NCBI RefSeq assembly: GCF_009811755.1
Contig: NZ_BLIV01000002.1
Location: 117,001 to 181,000 of the forward strand
DNA from: Roseobacter cerasinus
GTDB taxonomy: Bacteria > Pseudomonadota > Alphaproteobacteria > Rhodobacterales > Rhodobacteraceae
Direction: 5' to 3'
DNA length: 64,000 nt
Position 1 is the stretch's first letter. Each line of letters starts with the position of its first letter. Shown piece by piece: positions 35,923 to 44,482 of the stretch. Below the pieces are notes generated by a model that did not search any database, was not told the DNA's origin, and saw only the letters and a program-made list of their open reading frames with translations. Both the position numbers and the translations under genes were made by a program.

Positions 35923-35951
35923 AAACCGCGCCCCATCCGGCGCGGTTTTTT
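35923..35951 (+). terminator. Intrinsic terminator of rpsO
   Basis: AACCGCGCC (35924-35932) pairs with GGCGCGGTT (35939-35947), followed by TTTTTT. A strong Rho-independent terminator about 90 bp after the rpsO stop. Confidence 0.9.
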
Positions 35952-35992
35952 CACGCCTTGCCCACCGCAACGGCACCTGATTGAGTGCGCCC

Positions 35993-36583
35993 ATGCTCAC
36001 CTTCGCCGCCGCCGTTTTCTTCCTGATGATGACACCCGGCCCCGGCGTGCTCTCGACCGCAGGCGTCGGCGCCGCCTTTGGCGCACGTGTCGCCACACGC
36101 TATGTTCTCGGCCTCTTCATCGGCACCAATCTGGTCTGCATCGCCATCGTCTCGGGCGTGACCGCCGCGATCCTGGCTGATGACCGCCTGCGCACGCTCC
36201 TGTTCTTCGCCTCGATCGCCTATCTCACCTACCTCGCCCTGCGCATCGCCTTTGCGGGCAGCAAGGTCGCCTTTATCGAGCGCGCCCGACCGCCCGGCAT
36301 CACCGGCGGCATCCTGCTGCAGGCGATCAATCCCAAAGCCTATGCGGTCAACACCGCGCTCTTCACCGGCTTCGGCTTCTGGCCGCAGAGCTTTGCAGTC
36401 GAGATGGCGCTGAAATTCCTGATCGTGAACGCGATCTGGATCCCGATCCACTTCAGCTGGCTCTGGCTCGGCATCGCCGTGCAGCGGATGAACCTGGCGC
36501 GGCGCACCCAGCGCGTGATCAACATCGCCATGGCCGCGTCGATGATGATCGTTGTCCTGCTCGCAGCCCTCTCGCAGGTGTGA
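35993..36583 (+). CDS. LysE/RhtB-family exporter
   Basis: 196 residues, five to six hydrophobic spans, with the family start FAAAVFFLMMTPGPGVLSTAGVG and ILLQAINPKAYAVNTALF, both LysE/RhtB hallmarks. Such proteins export amino acids such as lysine, threonine or homoserine lactone. The TTG at 35981 is a possible earlier start, but the ATG at 35993 is preferred. Substrate unknown. Confidence 0.88.
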   Translation: MLTFAAAVFFLMMTPGPGVLSTAGVGAAFGARVATRYVLGLFIGTNLVCIAIVSGVTAAILADDRLRTLLFFASIAYLTYLALRIAFAGSKVAFIERARPPGITGGILLQAINPKAYAVNTALFTGFGFWPQSFAVEMALKFLIVNAIWIPIHFSWLWLGIAVQRMNLARRTQRVINIAMAASMMIVVLLAALSQV

Positions 36584-36645
36584 CGCGCGTTGGACAAGCC
36601 CGCGGCACATGCGTAAACCGGTTCAAAGCTCAACCGGATCACACC

Positions 36646-37074
36646 ATGCCTGTCCTTCTCCAGATCGTGTTTGGCAGCACCGTTCTGCTCATCTGCGCGC
36701 TGCTGCACATTCTCAGCGTCGCGCGGCTGATCCGGCATCTGCAGACCAATGATCACTTCCATGCGGAGCGGACCACCCGGCACCAGCTGCTGACTGTCTG
36801 CGTCCTGTTCCTGCTGCTGCTTCTGTCGCACACGATCCAGATCTATATCAGCGCCTTTTCCCTTTGGATCATCGGCGCTTTTCCGGGCTATGAGGCAGCG
36901 ATCTACTACTCGCTCGTGACCTATACGACCGTGGGCTACGGCGATGTGGTGCTGGAACCCGGCTACCGCATCGCAGGCGCGATGATCTCGGTCACAGGGA
37001 TCCTGATGTTCGGCATGACCACGGCCTTTGTTGTCGGGCTCTTTGGCCGCATTCTGGGTGAGAAAGATTTGTAA
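36646..37074 (+). CDS. Small potassium channel (ion-channel domain)
   Basis: 142 residues. A membrane span lies at residues 4-25; a second at about 50-74 and a pore-helix/selectivity filter TTVGYGD (residues 94-100) in YSLVTYTTVGYGDVVLEPGYR, then a last span at about 108-130. This is the two-TM-plus-pore KcsA-type module with one extra N-terminal span. The filter is canonical for K+. There is no regulatory cytoplasmic domain. ATG at 36646 was chosen over a longer frame with an unrelated hydrophilic N-terminus. Confidence 0.88.
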   Translation: MPVLLQIVFGSTVLLICALLHILSVARLIRHLQTNDHFHAERTTRHQLLTVCVLFLLLLLSHTIQIYISAFSLWIIGAFPGYEAAIYYSLVTYTTVGYGDVVLEPGYRIAGAMISVTGILMFGMTTAFVVGLFGRILGEKDL

Positions 37075-37140
37075 CCGAACTCCCGGCCACTGCGGATCAT
37101 TGACTTGTAGGCTACGGCAGAGATGTCCCGCTCGGCTGAT

Positions 37141-37180
37141 AGGCCGGGCATCGCCGGACCTCCCCCCGGAGGGCGATTTG
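37141..37180 (+). repeat. Intergenic palindromic repeat, family B copy 2
   Basis: AGGCCGGGCATCGCCGGACC then TCCCCCCGGAGGGCGATTT, in the 249-bp gap between the channel and ASCH genes. Closest to the copy at 42044 and sharing the GGCCGGGCATCGCCGG core with 8151-8206. The remainder of the gap shows nothing I can support. Confidence 0.6.
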
Positions 37181-37323
37181 GACGTCGAGGCCAGTAAGAG
37201 GTTTGGTCTGTTGGGGCTGTCGTACACAGCGTCGCTGTCACAAACGCCCTCCAGGTCGGGCGACGCCCTCGGCGCCTGCGGTCAGAAGTCGACTAAGACT
37301 CGCCCCACCCTATCTCAACCGCC

Positions 37324-37842
37324 ATGGACGACCTTCCCCGCCTCGCCCTCTCTGTCCGCCAGCCCTCCGCCTGGGCGATCCTCCACGGCGGCAAAATCAT
37401 CGAGAACCGCAGCCTCGGTGCGATCCGCGCAGGTCGCATGACCCCCGGCCCGATCTGCATCCACGCCGCCACCGGTATGAAGGAAGACGAGTACCGCTAC
37501 CTGCACTGGCGCTTTGCCCAGCACGGCACCAACTGCCCGCGCCCTGAAGCGCTCATCCGCGGCGCGATCATCGGCACCGTGGACGTGGTCGAGATCGTCA
37601 CCGAGAGTGACAGCCCGTGGTTCGGAGGCGAAGCGGGCCTTTTGCTCGAAAACCCAAATCCCATCGACCCGATCCCCGCCATCGGCGCGCTCGGCTATTT
37701 TGAATGGGCGCGCGGAGGAAAGATCGCCCCACCCAAGCCCTGGATGACCCGTTTTGGCAGAGGCGCAGAAAATGTAACCAGTGACCTTTTTCCAGATGCT
37801 CCGCCGACCTACAAAATCCCGCCGAAAAAGCCCTGGAGCTAG
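37324..37842 (+). CDS. ASCH/PUA-like domain protein
   Basis: 172 residues. The start LALSVRQPSAWAILHGGKIIENRSLG matches the ASCH/PUA-like fold, where the W...I-GGK-IENR segment forms the RNA-facing groove. ALIRGAIIGTVDVVEIV and GPICIHAATGMKEDEY support the beta-barrel. The C-terminal extension (NVTSDLFPDAPPTYKIPPKKPWS) is not typical. ASCH proteins are thought to act on RNA or nucleosides; the role here is unknown. Confidence 0.72.
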   Translation: MDDLPRLALSVRQPSAWAILHGGKIIENRSLGAIRAGRMTPGPICIHAATGMKEDEYRYLHWRFAQHGTNCPRPEALIRGAIIGTVDVVEIVTESDSPWFGGEAGLLLENPNPIDPIPAIGALGYFEWARGGKIAPPKPWMTRFGRGAENVTSDLFPDAPPTYKIPPKKPWS

Positions 37843-37955
37843 GGGTTAACGTCACGGAATGCGTCCCTTTCCAATACCTCAAATCTCGTGTACGTACGCG
37901 CAATCTGAAAGCCGGCGCCCGGACCTCAGCGCCGCCAAAAGAAGATATCGAGGTC

Positions 37956-37994
37956 AGGGGGAATACGCCCCCTATGCAAATGGCCAGTGGGCCA
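37956..37994 (+). promoter_or_regulatory. Paired stem-loops in the pnp leader
   Basis: AGGGGG (37956-37961) pairs with CCCCCT (37968-37973) and TGGCC (37981-37985) pairs with GGCCA (37990-37994), just before the GAGG ribosome-binding site and the ATG at 38010. In E. coli the pnp leader stem is cut by RNase III for autocontrol; these two stems are good candidates for an analogous function. Confidence 0.5.
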
Positions 37995-38009
37995 ACTTGA
38001 GGAACCTAG

Positions 38010-40148
38010 ATGTTCAACGAAACGAAAAAGTCGATGCAGTGGGGCGAGGAAACGCTCACACTGGAAACCGGAAAAGTGGCCCGCCAGGCGGATGGGTCGG
38101 TGATTGCGACGCTGGGCGAGACCAGTGTGATGGCGAACGTCACCTTCGCCAAGAAACAAAAACCCGGTCAGGATTTCTTTCCGCTGACCGTGCACTATCA
38201 AGAGAAATACTATGCCGCCGGTAAGGTACCGGGCGGCTTCTTCAAGCGCGAGGCGCGCCCGACCGAGAAAGAGACGCTGACCGCGCGTCTGATCGACCGT
38301 CCGATCCGTCCGCTGTTTGTCCCCGGCTTCAAGAACGAAGTGCTGGTGATGTGCACCGTGCTCTCCCACGATTTGGTCAATGACCCCGACATGGTGGCGA
38401 TGATCGCGGCCTCAGCGGCGCTGACCATCTCTGGCGCGCCCTTCATGGGGCCAATTGGCGGCTGCCGCGTGGGCTTTGAGGATGGCGACTACATCCTGAA
38501 CCCGACCGTCGACGACATGCAGGACCTGCGCCTGAACCCCGAGCAGCGCCTCGATCTGGTGGTTGCGGGCACCAAGGATGCTGTCATGATGGTCGAATCC
38601 GAAGCCTACGAGCTGTCGGAAGAGGAAATGCTGGGGGCTGTGAAATTCGCCCATGAAAACATCCAGCCGGTGATCGACCTGATCATTTCGCTGGCCGAAG
38701 ACGCCGCGAAAGAGCCGTTTGACTTCCAGCCTGCGGATTACTCCGAGCTCTCAGCGGCCATCGCAGCCGCCGGTGAAGCGGACATGCGCGCTGCCTTCGC
38801 GATATCTGACAAGCAGGAGCGCACCACTGCCGTGGCGGCCGCCCGTGAGAAAATCATGGAAGCGCTCACGGAAGAGCAAACCGAAGACCCCAACCTCGGC
38901 TCCGCAATGAAAGGCCTTGAGGCCTCCATCCTGCGCGGCGACGTGGTGAAAACCGGCAAGCGGATCGACGGTCGGAAAACCGACGAGATCCGCGACATCG
39001 TCTGCGAAACTGGCCTGCTGCCGCGGACACACGGCTCCGCGCTCTTCACCCGTGGTGAGACGCAGGGTCTGGTTGTGACCACGCTGGGCACCGGCGATGA
39101 TGAGCAATTCATCGACGCGCTGCATGGCAACTTCAAATCCAACTTCCTGCTGCACTACAACTTCCCGCCCTATTCGGTCGGCGAAGCGGGTCGCGTGGGC
39201 CCTCCTGGACGCCGCGAAATCGGCCACGGCAAGCTTGCCTGGCGCGCGCTGCAAGCGGTTCTGCCCGCAGCGACCGATTTTCCCTACACCGTGCGCGTGG
39301 TCTCTGAGATCACCGAATCGAACGGCTCCTCCTCCATGGCCTCCGTCTGTGGCGGCTCGCTGTCGATGATGGACGCGGGTGTGCCGCTGAAATCGGCAGT
39401 CGCCGGTGTGGCCATGGGTCTAATCCTGGAAGACGACGGTTCCTATGCGATCCTGTCGGACATTCTGGGCGATGAGGATCACCTCGGCGACATGGACTTC
39501 AAGGTCGCAGGCACCGAAAACGGCATCACCTCGCTGCAGATGGACATCAAGGTCGCAGGCATCACGCCCGAGATCATGGAAAAGGCTCTCGCGCAGGCGA
39601 AAGACGGCCGGATGCACATCCTCGGTGAGATGGCCAAGGCGATCACCGGCGCGGCGGAATTCTCCGAACACGCGCCGCGCATCGAGACCATGCAGATCCC
39701 CACCGACAAGATCCGCGAAGTCATCGGATCGGGCGGCAAGGTCATCCGCGAGATCGTGGAAGTCTCAGGCGCCAAGGTCGACATCAACGACGAAGGCACC
39801 ATCAAGATCGCCTCGCCCAACGGCGAAGCCATCAAAAAGGCCTACGACATGATCCACTCAATCGTGGCTGAGCCGGAAGAAGGCATGGTCTATACCGGAA
39901 CGGTCGTGAAAATCGTCGACTTCGGCGCCTTCGTGAACTTCTTTGGCAAGCGCGACGGTTTGGTGCACGTCAGCCAGATCGAAAACCGCCGCCTGAACCA
40001 CCCTTCCGATGTGCTGAAGGAAGGTCAGGAAGTGAAGGTCAAGCTGCTTGGCTTTGATGATCGCGGCAAGGTCCGCCTGTCGATGAAAGTCGTCGATCAG
40101 GAGACCGGCGAAGAGATCAAGAAAGAAGCCGAACCCGCCGACGAATAA
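38010..40148 (+). CDS. pnp: Polyribonucleotide nucleotidyltransferase (PNPase)
   Basis: 3'-5' phosphorolytic exoribonuclease, 712 residues. Two RNase PH cores occupy about 1-230 and 310-540 ([55 protein letters not shown]) with the helical domain between. The KH domain runs about 555-615 ([21 protein letters not shown]), the S1 domain about 622-690 ([29 protein letters not shown]). The start matches [22 protein letters not shown] strong terminator follows. Confidence 0.98.
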   Translation: MFNETKKSMQWGEETLTLETGKVARQADGSVIATLGETSVMANVTFAKKQKPGQDFFPLTVHYQEKYYAAGKVPGGFFKREARPTEKETLTARLIDRPIRPLFVPGFKNEVLVMCTVLSHDLVNDPDMVAMIAASAALTISGAPFMGPIGGCRVGFEDGDYILNPTVDDMQDLRLNPEQRLDLVVAGTKDAVMMVESEAYELSEEEMLGAVKFAHENIQPVIDLIISLAEDAAKEPFDFQPADYSELSAAIAAAGEADMRAAFAISDKQERTTAVAAAREKIMEALTEEQTEDPNLGSAMKGLEASILRGDVVKTGKRIDGRKTDEIRDIVCETGLLPRTHGSALFTRGETQGLVVTTLGTGDDEQFIDALHGNFKSNFLLHYNFPPYSVGEAGRVGPPGRREIGHGKLAWRALQAVLPAATDFPYTVRVVSEITESNGSSSMASVCGGSLSMMDAGVPLKSAVAGVAMGLILEDDGSYAILSDILGDEDHLGDMDFKVAGTENGITSLQMDIKVAGITPEIMEKALAQAKDGRMHILGEMAKAITGAAEFSEHAPRIETMQIPTDKIREVIGSGGKVIREIVEVSGAKVDINDEGTIKIASPNGEAIKKAYDMIHSIVAEPEEGMVYTGTVVKIVDFGAFVNFFGKRDGLVHVSQIENRRLNHPSDVLKEGQEVKVKLLGFDDRGKVRLSMKVVDQETGEEIKKEAEPADE

Positions 40149-40171
40149 GCGGCGCAAAGCTTTAGATATTA

Positions 40172-40203
40172 GGCCCCGGTGACCCCACCGGGGCCTTTTT
40201 TGT
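40172..40203 (+). terminator. Intrinsic terminator of pnp
   Basis: GGCCCCGGTG (40172-40181) pairs with CACCGGGGCC (40186-40195) around a 4-nt loop, then a run of seven T. It is 23 bp after the pnp stop. Confidence 0.95.
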
Positions 40204-40295
40204 GACGCAGCGTAGCGGGAGATTTCCGTTGGGTCAGCGTAGGTGGGAAGCAAATCAGTGTTACTGTCGCGCCGATTCGGGTGTGGGAGGCCTCC

Positions 40296-41429
40296 ATGAA
40301 GAAACAAATCTTGTCAGCTGCGCTTGCGTGCAGCCTCGCCACCGGCGCAGGGGCCGGTGTTCTGGACTTCACAAGCTACTACGCCGTCGGTGACAGCCTG
40401 TCTGACGACGGCAAGCTCGGCCAACTCGCGCCACCCAGTGTTGGCGGGCGCTTTTCCAACGGCCCGGTCTGGACAGAGATCATCGCCAATGTCTTCAAAG
40501 CGGCCCGCAAAGAGACTGTGAACTTCGCTCTGGGGGGTGCAACAGCGGGCGATATGAACACCACGGACTATGGCAATGGTGGGACCACACCGCCCGAACA
40601 GCTTGCGGTACTCAACAGCCTCTCCACCTTCCAAAACCAGGCGGCAAGCCTCGCGGCTACGGTCACAAAGACTGGGAGCAATCCACTGATCTCGGTCCTG
40701 TTTGGGGCCAATGATTTCTTCCAGCAACTCGGAACCCCCAGTTTCGACGCCACCCGCACGGCCAATGAGGTCATTGATGGCATCCGAAGCGTGGCCAAGG
40801 CCGGCCCGCAGTTTGACGACTTCCTCGTCTCCAACCTGCCGGACATCAGCCGCACGCCCGCCTTCAATGCAGAGCTTGTGGTTGCACAGGCGCGCCTCGC
40901 CGCGCTCTTGGCCGACCCTGCGACTGACCCGACGGAGCTCGCGGCAACGCAGGCCACGGTCGCTGCGCTTAGCACACGCGCAGCGCAGGTTTTGGGGGCC
41001 ACACTTCTGTTCAATGCGACCCTTGAGGCCGGATTGCAGGTGCTCGAAACGGTTGATGGTCTGACAATCACGCGCGTTGACCAGTTTGCCTTCTTCAACG
41101 ATCTGATCAACCGAGCCGGTACGCTGGGCATTGTCGATACGATCTTTCCCTGCACACCCCGCCTGCAGGAGCTCCAGCTTGACGGAAACTGCTCTTTTGT
41201 CGGCTTTGATCCCGGCGGGCAGCCGATCTTCAACCCGGCGCTGGCGGACAACCGGCTCTTTGCCGACGGGGTACATCCAAATCGCATTGCTCAGGCCGAA
41301 TTCGCGCAGGCCGCGCTCGCGCAAATTGAAGACCGGCTGCCAGCCGCTGTTCCACTGCCAGCGGGCCTGCCCCTCATGTTGGCCGGTTTGGGCGCCTTTG
41401 GCATGATCGCGCGCCGACGCCGCGCCTGA
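40296..41429 (+). CDS. SGNH/GDSL hydrolase with VPLPA-type C-terminal sorting tail
   Basis: 377 residues. A signal peptide (MKKQILSAALACSLATGAGA) is followed by the SGNH block I motif YYAVGDSLSDDGK (Ser34), the block II-like NFALGGATAGDM, block III GANDFF and block V ADGVHPNRIAQAEF near residue 325. The end VPLPAGLPLMLAGLGAFGMI plus a basic RRRRA tail is a VPLPA-CTERM sorting signal (motif, span, Arg cluster), the alphaproteobacterial version of PEP-CTERM. It should be a secreted, surface-processed esterase or lipase. ATG at 40296 has a GGAGG upstream. Confidence 0.88.
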   Translation: MKKQILSAALACSLATGAGAGVLDFTSYYAVGDSLSDDGKLGQLAPPSVGGRFSNGPVWTEIIANVFKAARKETVNFALGGATAGDMNTTDYGNGGTTPPEQLAVLNSLSTFQNQAASLAATVTKTGSNPLISVLFGANDFFQQLGTPSFDATRTANEVIDGIRSVAKAGPQFDDFLVSNLPDISRTPAFNAELVVAQARLAALLADPATDPTELAATQATVAALSTRAAQVLGATLLFNATLEAGLQVLETVDGLTITRVDQFAFFNDLINRAGTLGIVDTIFPCTPRLQELQLDGNCSFVGFDPGGQPIFNPALADNRLFADGVHPNRIAQAEFAQAALAQIEDRLPAAVPLPAGLPLMLAGLGAFGMIARRRRA

Positions 41430-41456
41430 GCCAACGGCTCACGGACGATGTCCGAT

Positions 41457-41485
41457 CCCCGGCCCACGCTGGGGGTTTTTCTTTT
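41457..41485 (+). terminator. Intrinsic terminator of the SGNH hydrolase gene
   Basis: CCCCGGC (41457-41463) pairs with GCTGGGG (41468-41474, one G-T pair), followed by GTTTTTCTTTT. It lies 28 bp after the stop. Confidence 0.8.
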
Positions 41486-41533
41486 CGCAAGCCTGCTTAG
41501 ATATAAAAGGATGTGTCTATTACTCGGAGCACT

Positions 41534-41992
41534 ATGAATTTTTCACAAGCAGATCAGAGGCTTTTGCGGGAAATTCAGCGCGATGCAAGCCTGTCGCTGG
41601 CGCAATTGGCGGAGCGTTGCGGCATGGCACAAAGTACCGTCTGGCGACGCATACAGGAGTTTGAACGTGCTGGGCTCATCACCGCACGGGTTGCACTGCT
41701 GGACCCGGCCCTGGTCAGCTGCAAACTCTGCGTTCTTGCAGCCATCACCCTGCGCGATCATGCGGAGCAAACAGTCGCGGGATTTGCCCAGCTGATCGAA
41801 GGGCATCCGGAGATTGTGGAATGCTATGCCACCTCTGGCGGTGCAGACTATCAGTTGAAGATCCGGGTCGAAGATGTGGAGGCCTATGAGCGCTTCATGA
41901 CCCATACACTTTTGCGAAACGAGATTGTCAGCGGCGTGCAGTCCAGCTTCGTGCTGAAGGAGCTGAAATCGACCACGGAGCTGCCGATCTGA
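41534..41992 (+). CDS. Lrp/AsnC-family transcription regulator
   Basis: 152 residues. An N-terminal helix-turn-helix (DQRLLREIQRDASLSLAQLAERCGMAQSTVWRRIQEFERAGLI) precedes the RAM effector domain (VECYATSGGADYQLKIRVEDVEAYERFM), ending near LKELKSTTELPI. The group includes regulators of amino-acid metabolism. It stands alone with an AT-rich upstream region; no obvious target is adjacent, although the divergent peroxiredoxin gene is near. The ATG at 41534 has CGGAG upstream. Confidence 0.92.
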   Translation: MNFSQADQRLLREIQRDASLSLAQLAERCGMAQSTVWRRIQEFERAGLITARVALLDPALVSCKLCVLAAITLRDHAEQTVAGFAQLIEGHPEIVECYATSGGADYQLKIRVEDVEAYERFMTHTLLRNEIVSGVQSSFVLKELKSTTELPI

Positions 41993-42043
41993 CGTGGCGC
42001 TGGAGCGCTGCTGCCTACCACGCCTTTTACGAGCTGAACTGAG

Positions 42044-42085
42044 AGGCCGGGCATGACCCGACCTCCCACGGGCAGGCGATAACCT
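42044..42085 (+). repeat. Intergenic palindromic repeat, family B copy 3
   Basis: AGGCCGGGCATGACCCGACC then TCCCACGGGCAGGCGATAACCT, between the Lrp gene and peroxiredoxin (converging). It shares about 30 of 40 positions with the copy at 37141. Confidence 0.6.
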
Positions 42086-42119
42086 CAGATCAAAAAGCGG
42101 AGGCCGCCGCCCAATGAGT

Positions 42120-42773
42120 CTACTCCGGCGCCTTCGTCGTCCGGAGATAGGGCAGCACGGTGGTGAACTCTCCGAATTTCGCCTTGGCATCTTCATTGGA
42201 CACCGTCGGCGGGATGATCACATCATCGCCCACATTCCAGTTCGCAGGCGTTGCCACACCCTTGCCAGTGCTGGTCTGCAACCCATCAAGCGCACGCAGC
42301 ACCTCGGCGAAGTTGCGGCCTACGGTCATTGGGTAGGTCATGCTCAGTTTCAACTGCTTGTCCGGCCCGATGATAAAGACAGAGCGTACGGTCGCGCTGT
42401 CTGCCGGTGTGCGCCCGTCGGGCAGGTAGGCTTCGGCAGGCAGCATGTCGAAGGCTTTCGACACCTCCAGCCCGATATCCGCGATGATCGGGAAGCCCGC
42501 TTTGGCGCCCGCCACCTTCTCGATGTCGCCTTTCCACTTCTTGTGATCCTCGACACCATCGACCGAGACGCCGATCACCTTGGTTCCGCGCTTTTCCCAT
42601 TCGTCGGCCAGTTGCGCCACAGCCCCGAATTCGGTGGTGCAGACGGGCGTGAAATCCTTGGGGTGCGAGAACAGAATGGCCCAGCTGTCGCCGATCCAGT
42701 CATGCAGTTGAAGGGGCCCGTGGTCCGTTTCGACGGTCAGGTTCGGAATAGTGTCGTTGATGCGCAAGCCCAT
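42120..42773 (-). CDS. 1-Cys peroxiredoxin (Prx6 type)
   Basis: Reduces H2O2 and alkyl hydroperoxides; 217 residues. The active site is HPKDFTPVCTTEFG with peroxidatic Cys45 and the Thr of PxxxTxxC; the resolving Cys of 2-Cys types is absent. The Prx6-specific C-terminal half (VFIIGPDKQLKLSMTYPMTVGRNFAEVLRALDGLQ, ATPANWNVGDDVIIPPTVSNEDA) is complete. It is divergent from the aldehyde dehydrogenase at 42911. Confidence 0.94.
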   Translation of the reverse strand: MGLRINDTIPNLTVETDHGPLQLHDWIGDSWAILFSHPKDFTPVCTTEFGAVAQLADEWEKRGTKVIGVSVDGVEDHKKWKGDIEKVAGAKAGFPIIADIGLEVSKAFDMLPAEAYLPDGRTPADSATVRSVFIIGPDKQLKLSMTYPMTVGRNFAEVLRALDGLQTSTGKGVATPANWNVGDDVIIPPTVSNEDAKAKFGEFTTVLPYLRTTKAPE

Positions 42774-42910
42774 GAGGTCCTCCGGTGCAATGCTATGGTG
42801 ACTCGTGAGGTCAACTTAATCACATCGGGGCGGGGTTTCATCCCCTCTCTTGCGGACCCATCTTGGCAGTGACAGACTGCGCCCAAGCCCGGACACGAAG
42901 GACAAATCCC

Positions 42911-44338
42911 ATGCTGGAAAAACGCGATTTCTACATCAACGGTCAGTGGGTTGCGCCCGCCACATCCAACGACTTTGCGGTGATCGACCCGTCGACCGAA
43001 GAACAATGCGCGGTGATCTCGCTGGGCGCTCAAGCCGACACCGACGCTGCTGTCGGCGCCGCTCGCGCAGCCTTCGACAGCTGGTCGCAGACCTCCAAAG
43101 AGGAACGTGCGGCCCTCATTCGCAAATTGCTCGACATCTACAATGCCCGCGCCGAGGAAATGGCGCAGGCCATGTCCATGGAGATGGGGGCACCTATCGA
43201 TCTCAGCCGCGCGCAGCAGGTGGGTGCAGGCGCCTGGCATCTGGAAGGCTTTCTGAAAGCCTTTGAAGATTTCAGCTTTGAACGTGACCATACGGCGACC
43301 GAAAAGACCCTTCTGGAACCCATCGGCGTCTGCGCCCTGATCACGCCCTGGAACTGGCCGATGAACCAGATCGTGCTCAAGGCGGTTCCGGCGCTGGCCA
43401 CTGGCTGCACCATGGTGCTGAAACCGTCGGAGATTGCGCCGCTGTCGGGGCTGCTCTTTGCGGAATTCGTGCATGAGGCGGGTTTCCCGCCAGGTGTCTT
43501 CAACCTCGTAAACGGCGACGGCGCAGGCGTGGGCAGCCAGCTCTCTGCCCATCCAGAGGTTGATATGGTCAGCTTCACCGGCTCCACCCGCGCGGGCATC
43601 GCCATCTCCAAGGCCGCCGCTGACACTCTGAAGCGCGTGAGCCTGGAACTTGGCGGCAAGGGCGCCAACATCATCTTCGACGATGCGCACCCCAAAGCCG
43701 CCAAGGCGGGCGCAATCCGCTGTTTCCGCAACACCGGCCAGTCCTGTAACGCGCCCACACGGATGCTTGTGCACAGGTCTCGCTATGACGAGGCCGTCGA
43801 AATGGCAGCGGAAACCGCCACGGCGACCCATGTGGGCCCGGCGTCGGAAGAAGGCCGCCACATCGGCCCGCTGGTCTCCAAAGCGCAGTTCGACAAGGTG
43901 CAGGCGCTGATCGAGACCGGCATGGGTGAAGCCCGCCTCGTCGCCGGGGGTCTGGGCCGCCCCGATGGGCTGAACCGCGGGTTCTACGCAAAGCCCACCG
44001 TCTTTGCCGATGTGACCAACGACATGACCATCGCGCGCGAAGAGATATTTGGCCCGGTGCTGTCGATCATCCCCTTTGAGACCGAAGAGGAGGCCGTGCG
44101 GATCGCCAATGACACGCCTTACGGACTGACCAACTACATTCAGACGGAGGATGATGAGAAACGCCGCCGCGTCGCGCGCCGTCTGCGCTCTGGCATGGTC
44201 GAGACGAATGGTCAGGGGTTTGCCCAAGGCTCGCCCTTTGGCGGCTACAAGCAATCCGGCAATGGCCGTGAAGGCGGCAGCTATGGTCTGGAGGAGTTCC
44301 TGGAGGTCAAAGCTGTGTCAGGCTGGGCCGCAGAATAG
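42911..44338 (+). CDS. Aldehyde dehydrogenase family protein
   Basis: NAD(P)-dependent ALDH of 475 residues. TPWNWPMNQIVLKAVPAL and FTGSTRAGIAISKAAADTLKR bind the cofactor. The general-base Glu is in SLELGGKGANIIFDDAHP, and the catalytic Cys in FRNTGQSCNAPTRMLVH. The tail GFAQGSPFGGYKQSGNGREGGSYGLEEFLEVKAVSGW is standard. Substrate not readable; the aldehyde could be aliphatic or a betaine aldehyde-like compound. ATG at 42911 starts the conserved FYINGQWVAP region. Confidence 0.93.
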   Translation: MLEKRDFYINGQWVAPATSNDFAVIDPSTEEQCAVISLGAQADTDAAVGAARAAFDSWSQTSKEERAALIRKLLDIYNARAEEMAQAMSMEMGAPIDLSRAQQVGAGAWHLEGFLKAFEDFSFERDHTATEKTLLEPIGVCALITPWNWPMNQIVLKAVPALATGCTMVLKPSEIAPLSGLLFAEFVHEAGFPPGVFNLVNGDGAGVGSQLSAHPEVDMVSFTGSTRAGIAISKAAADTLKRVSLELGGKGANIIFDDAHPKAAKAGAIRCFRNTGQSCNAPTRMLVHRSRYDEAVEMAAETATATHVGPASEEGRHIGPLVSKAQFDKVQALIETGMGEARLVAGGLGRPDGLNRGFYAKPTVFADVTNDMTIAREEIFGPVLSIIPFETEEEAVRIANDTPYGLTNYIQTEDDEKRRRVARRLRSGMVETNGQGFAQGSPFGGYKQSGNGREGGSYGLEEFLEVKAVSGWAAE

Positions 44339-44388
44339 CGCCGGAGTTCGACGGCCTGCGCGATCGCAAACAAGTTGCCTAAAGTTGG

Positions 44389-44411
44389 GCGCAAATACTC
44401 CCGCCAGAAAC
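44389..44411 (-). repeat. Intergenic repeat, family C copy 3 (reverse orientation)
   Basis: On the minus strand GTTTCTGGCGGGAGTATTTG then CGC, the same core as the copies at 12837 and 32345 but without the CTCC half. It lies in the 144-bp gap before the cNMP-EAL gene. Confidence 0.5.
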
Positions 44412-44482
44412 ATCCATTTGCAAGGTTTCTGTCCGACGGTACGGGTTCTGCCTGCTCTGTAGCCACTCTGTGGATCACTTGA

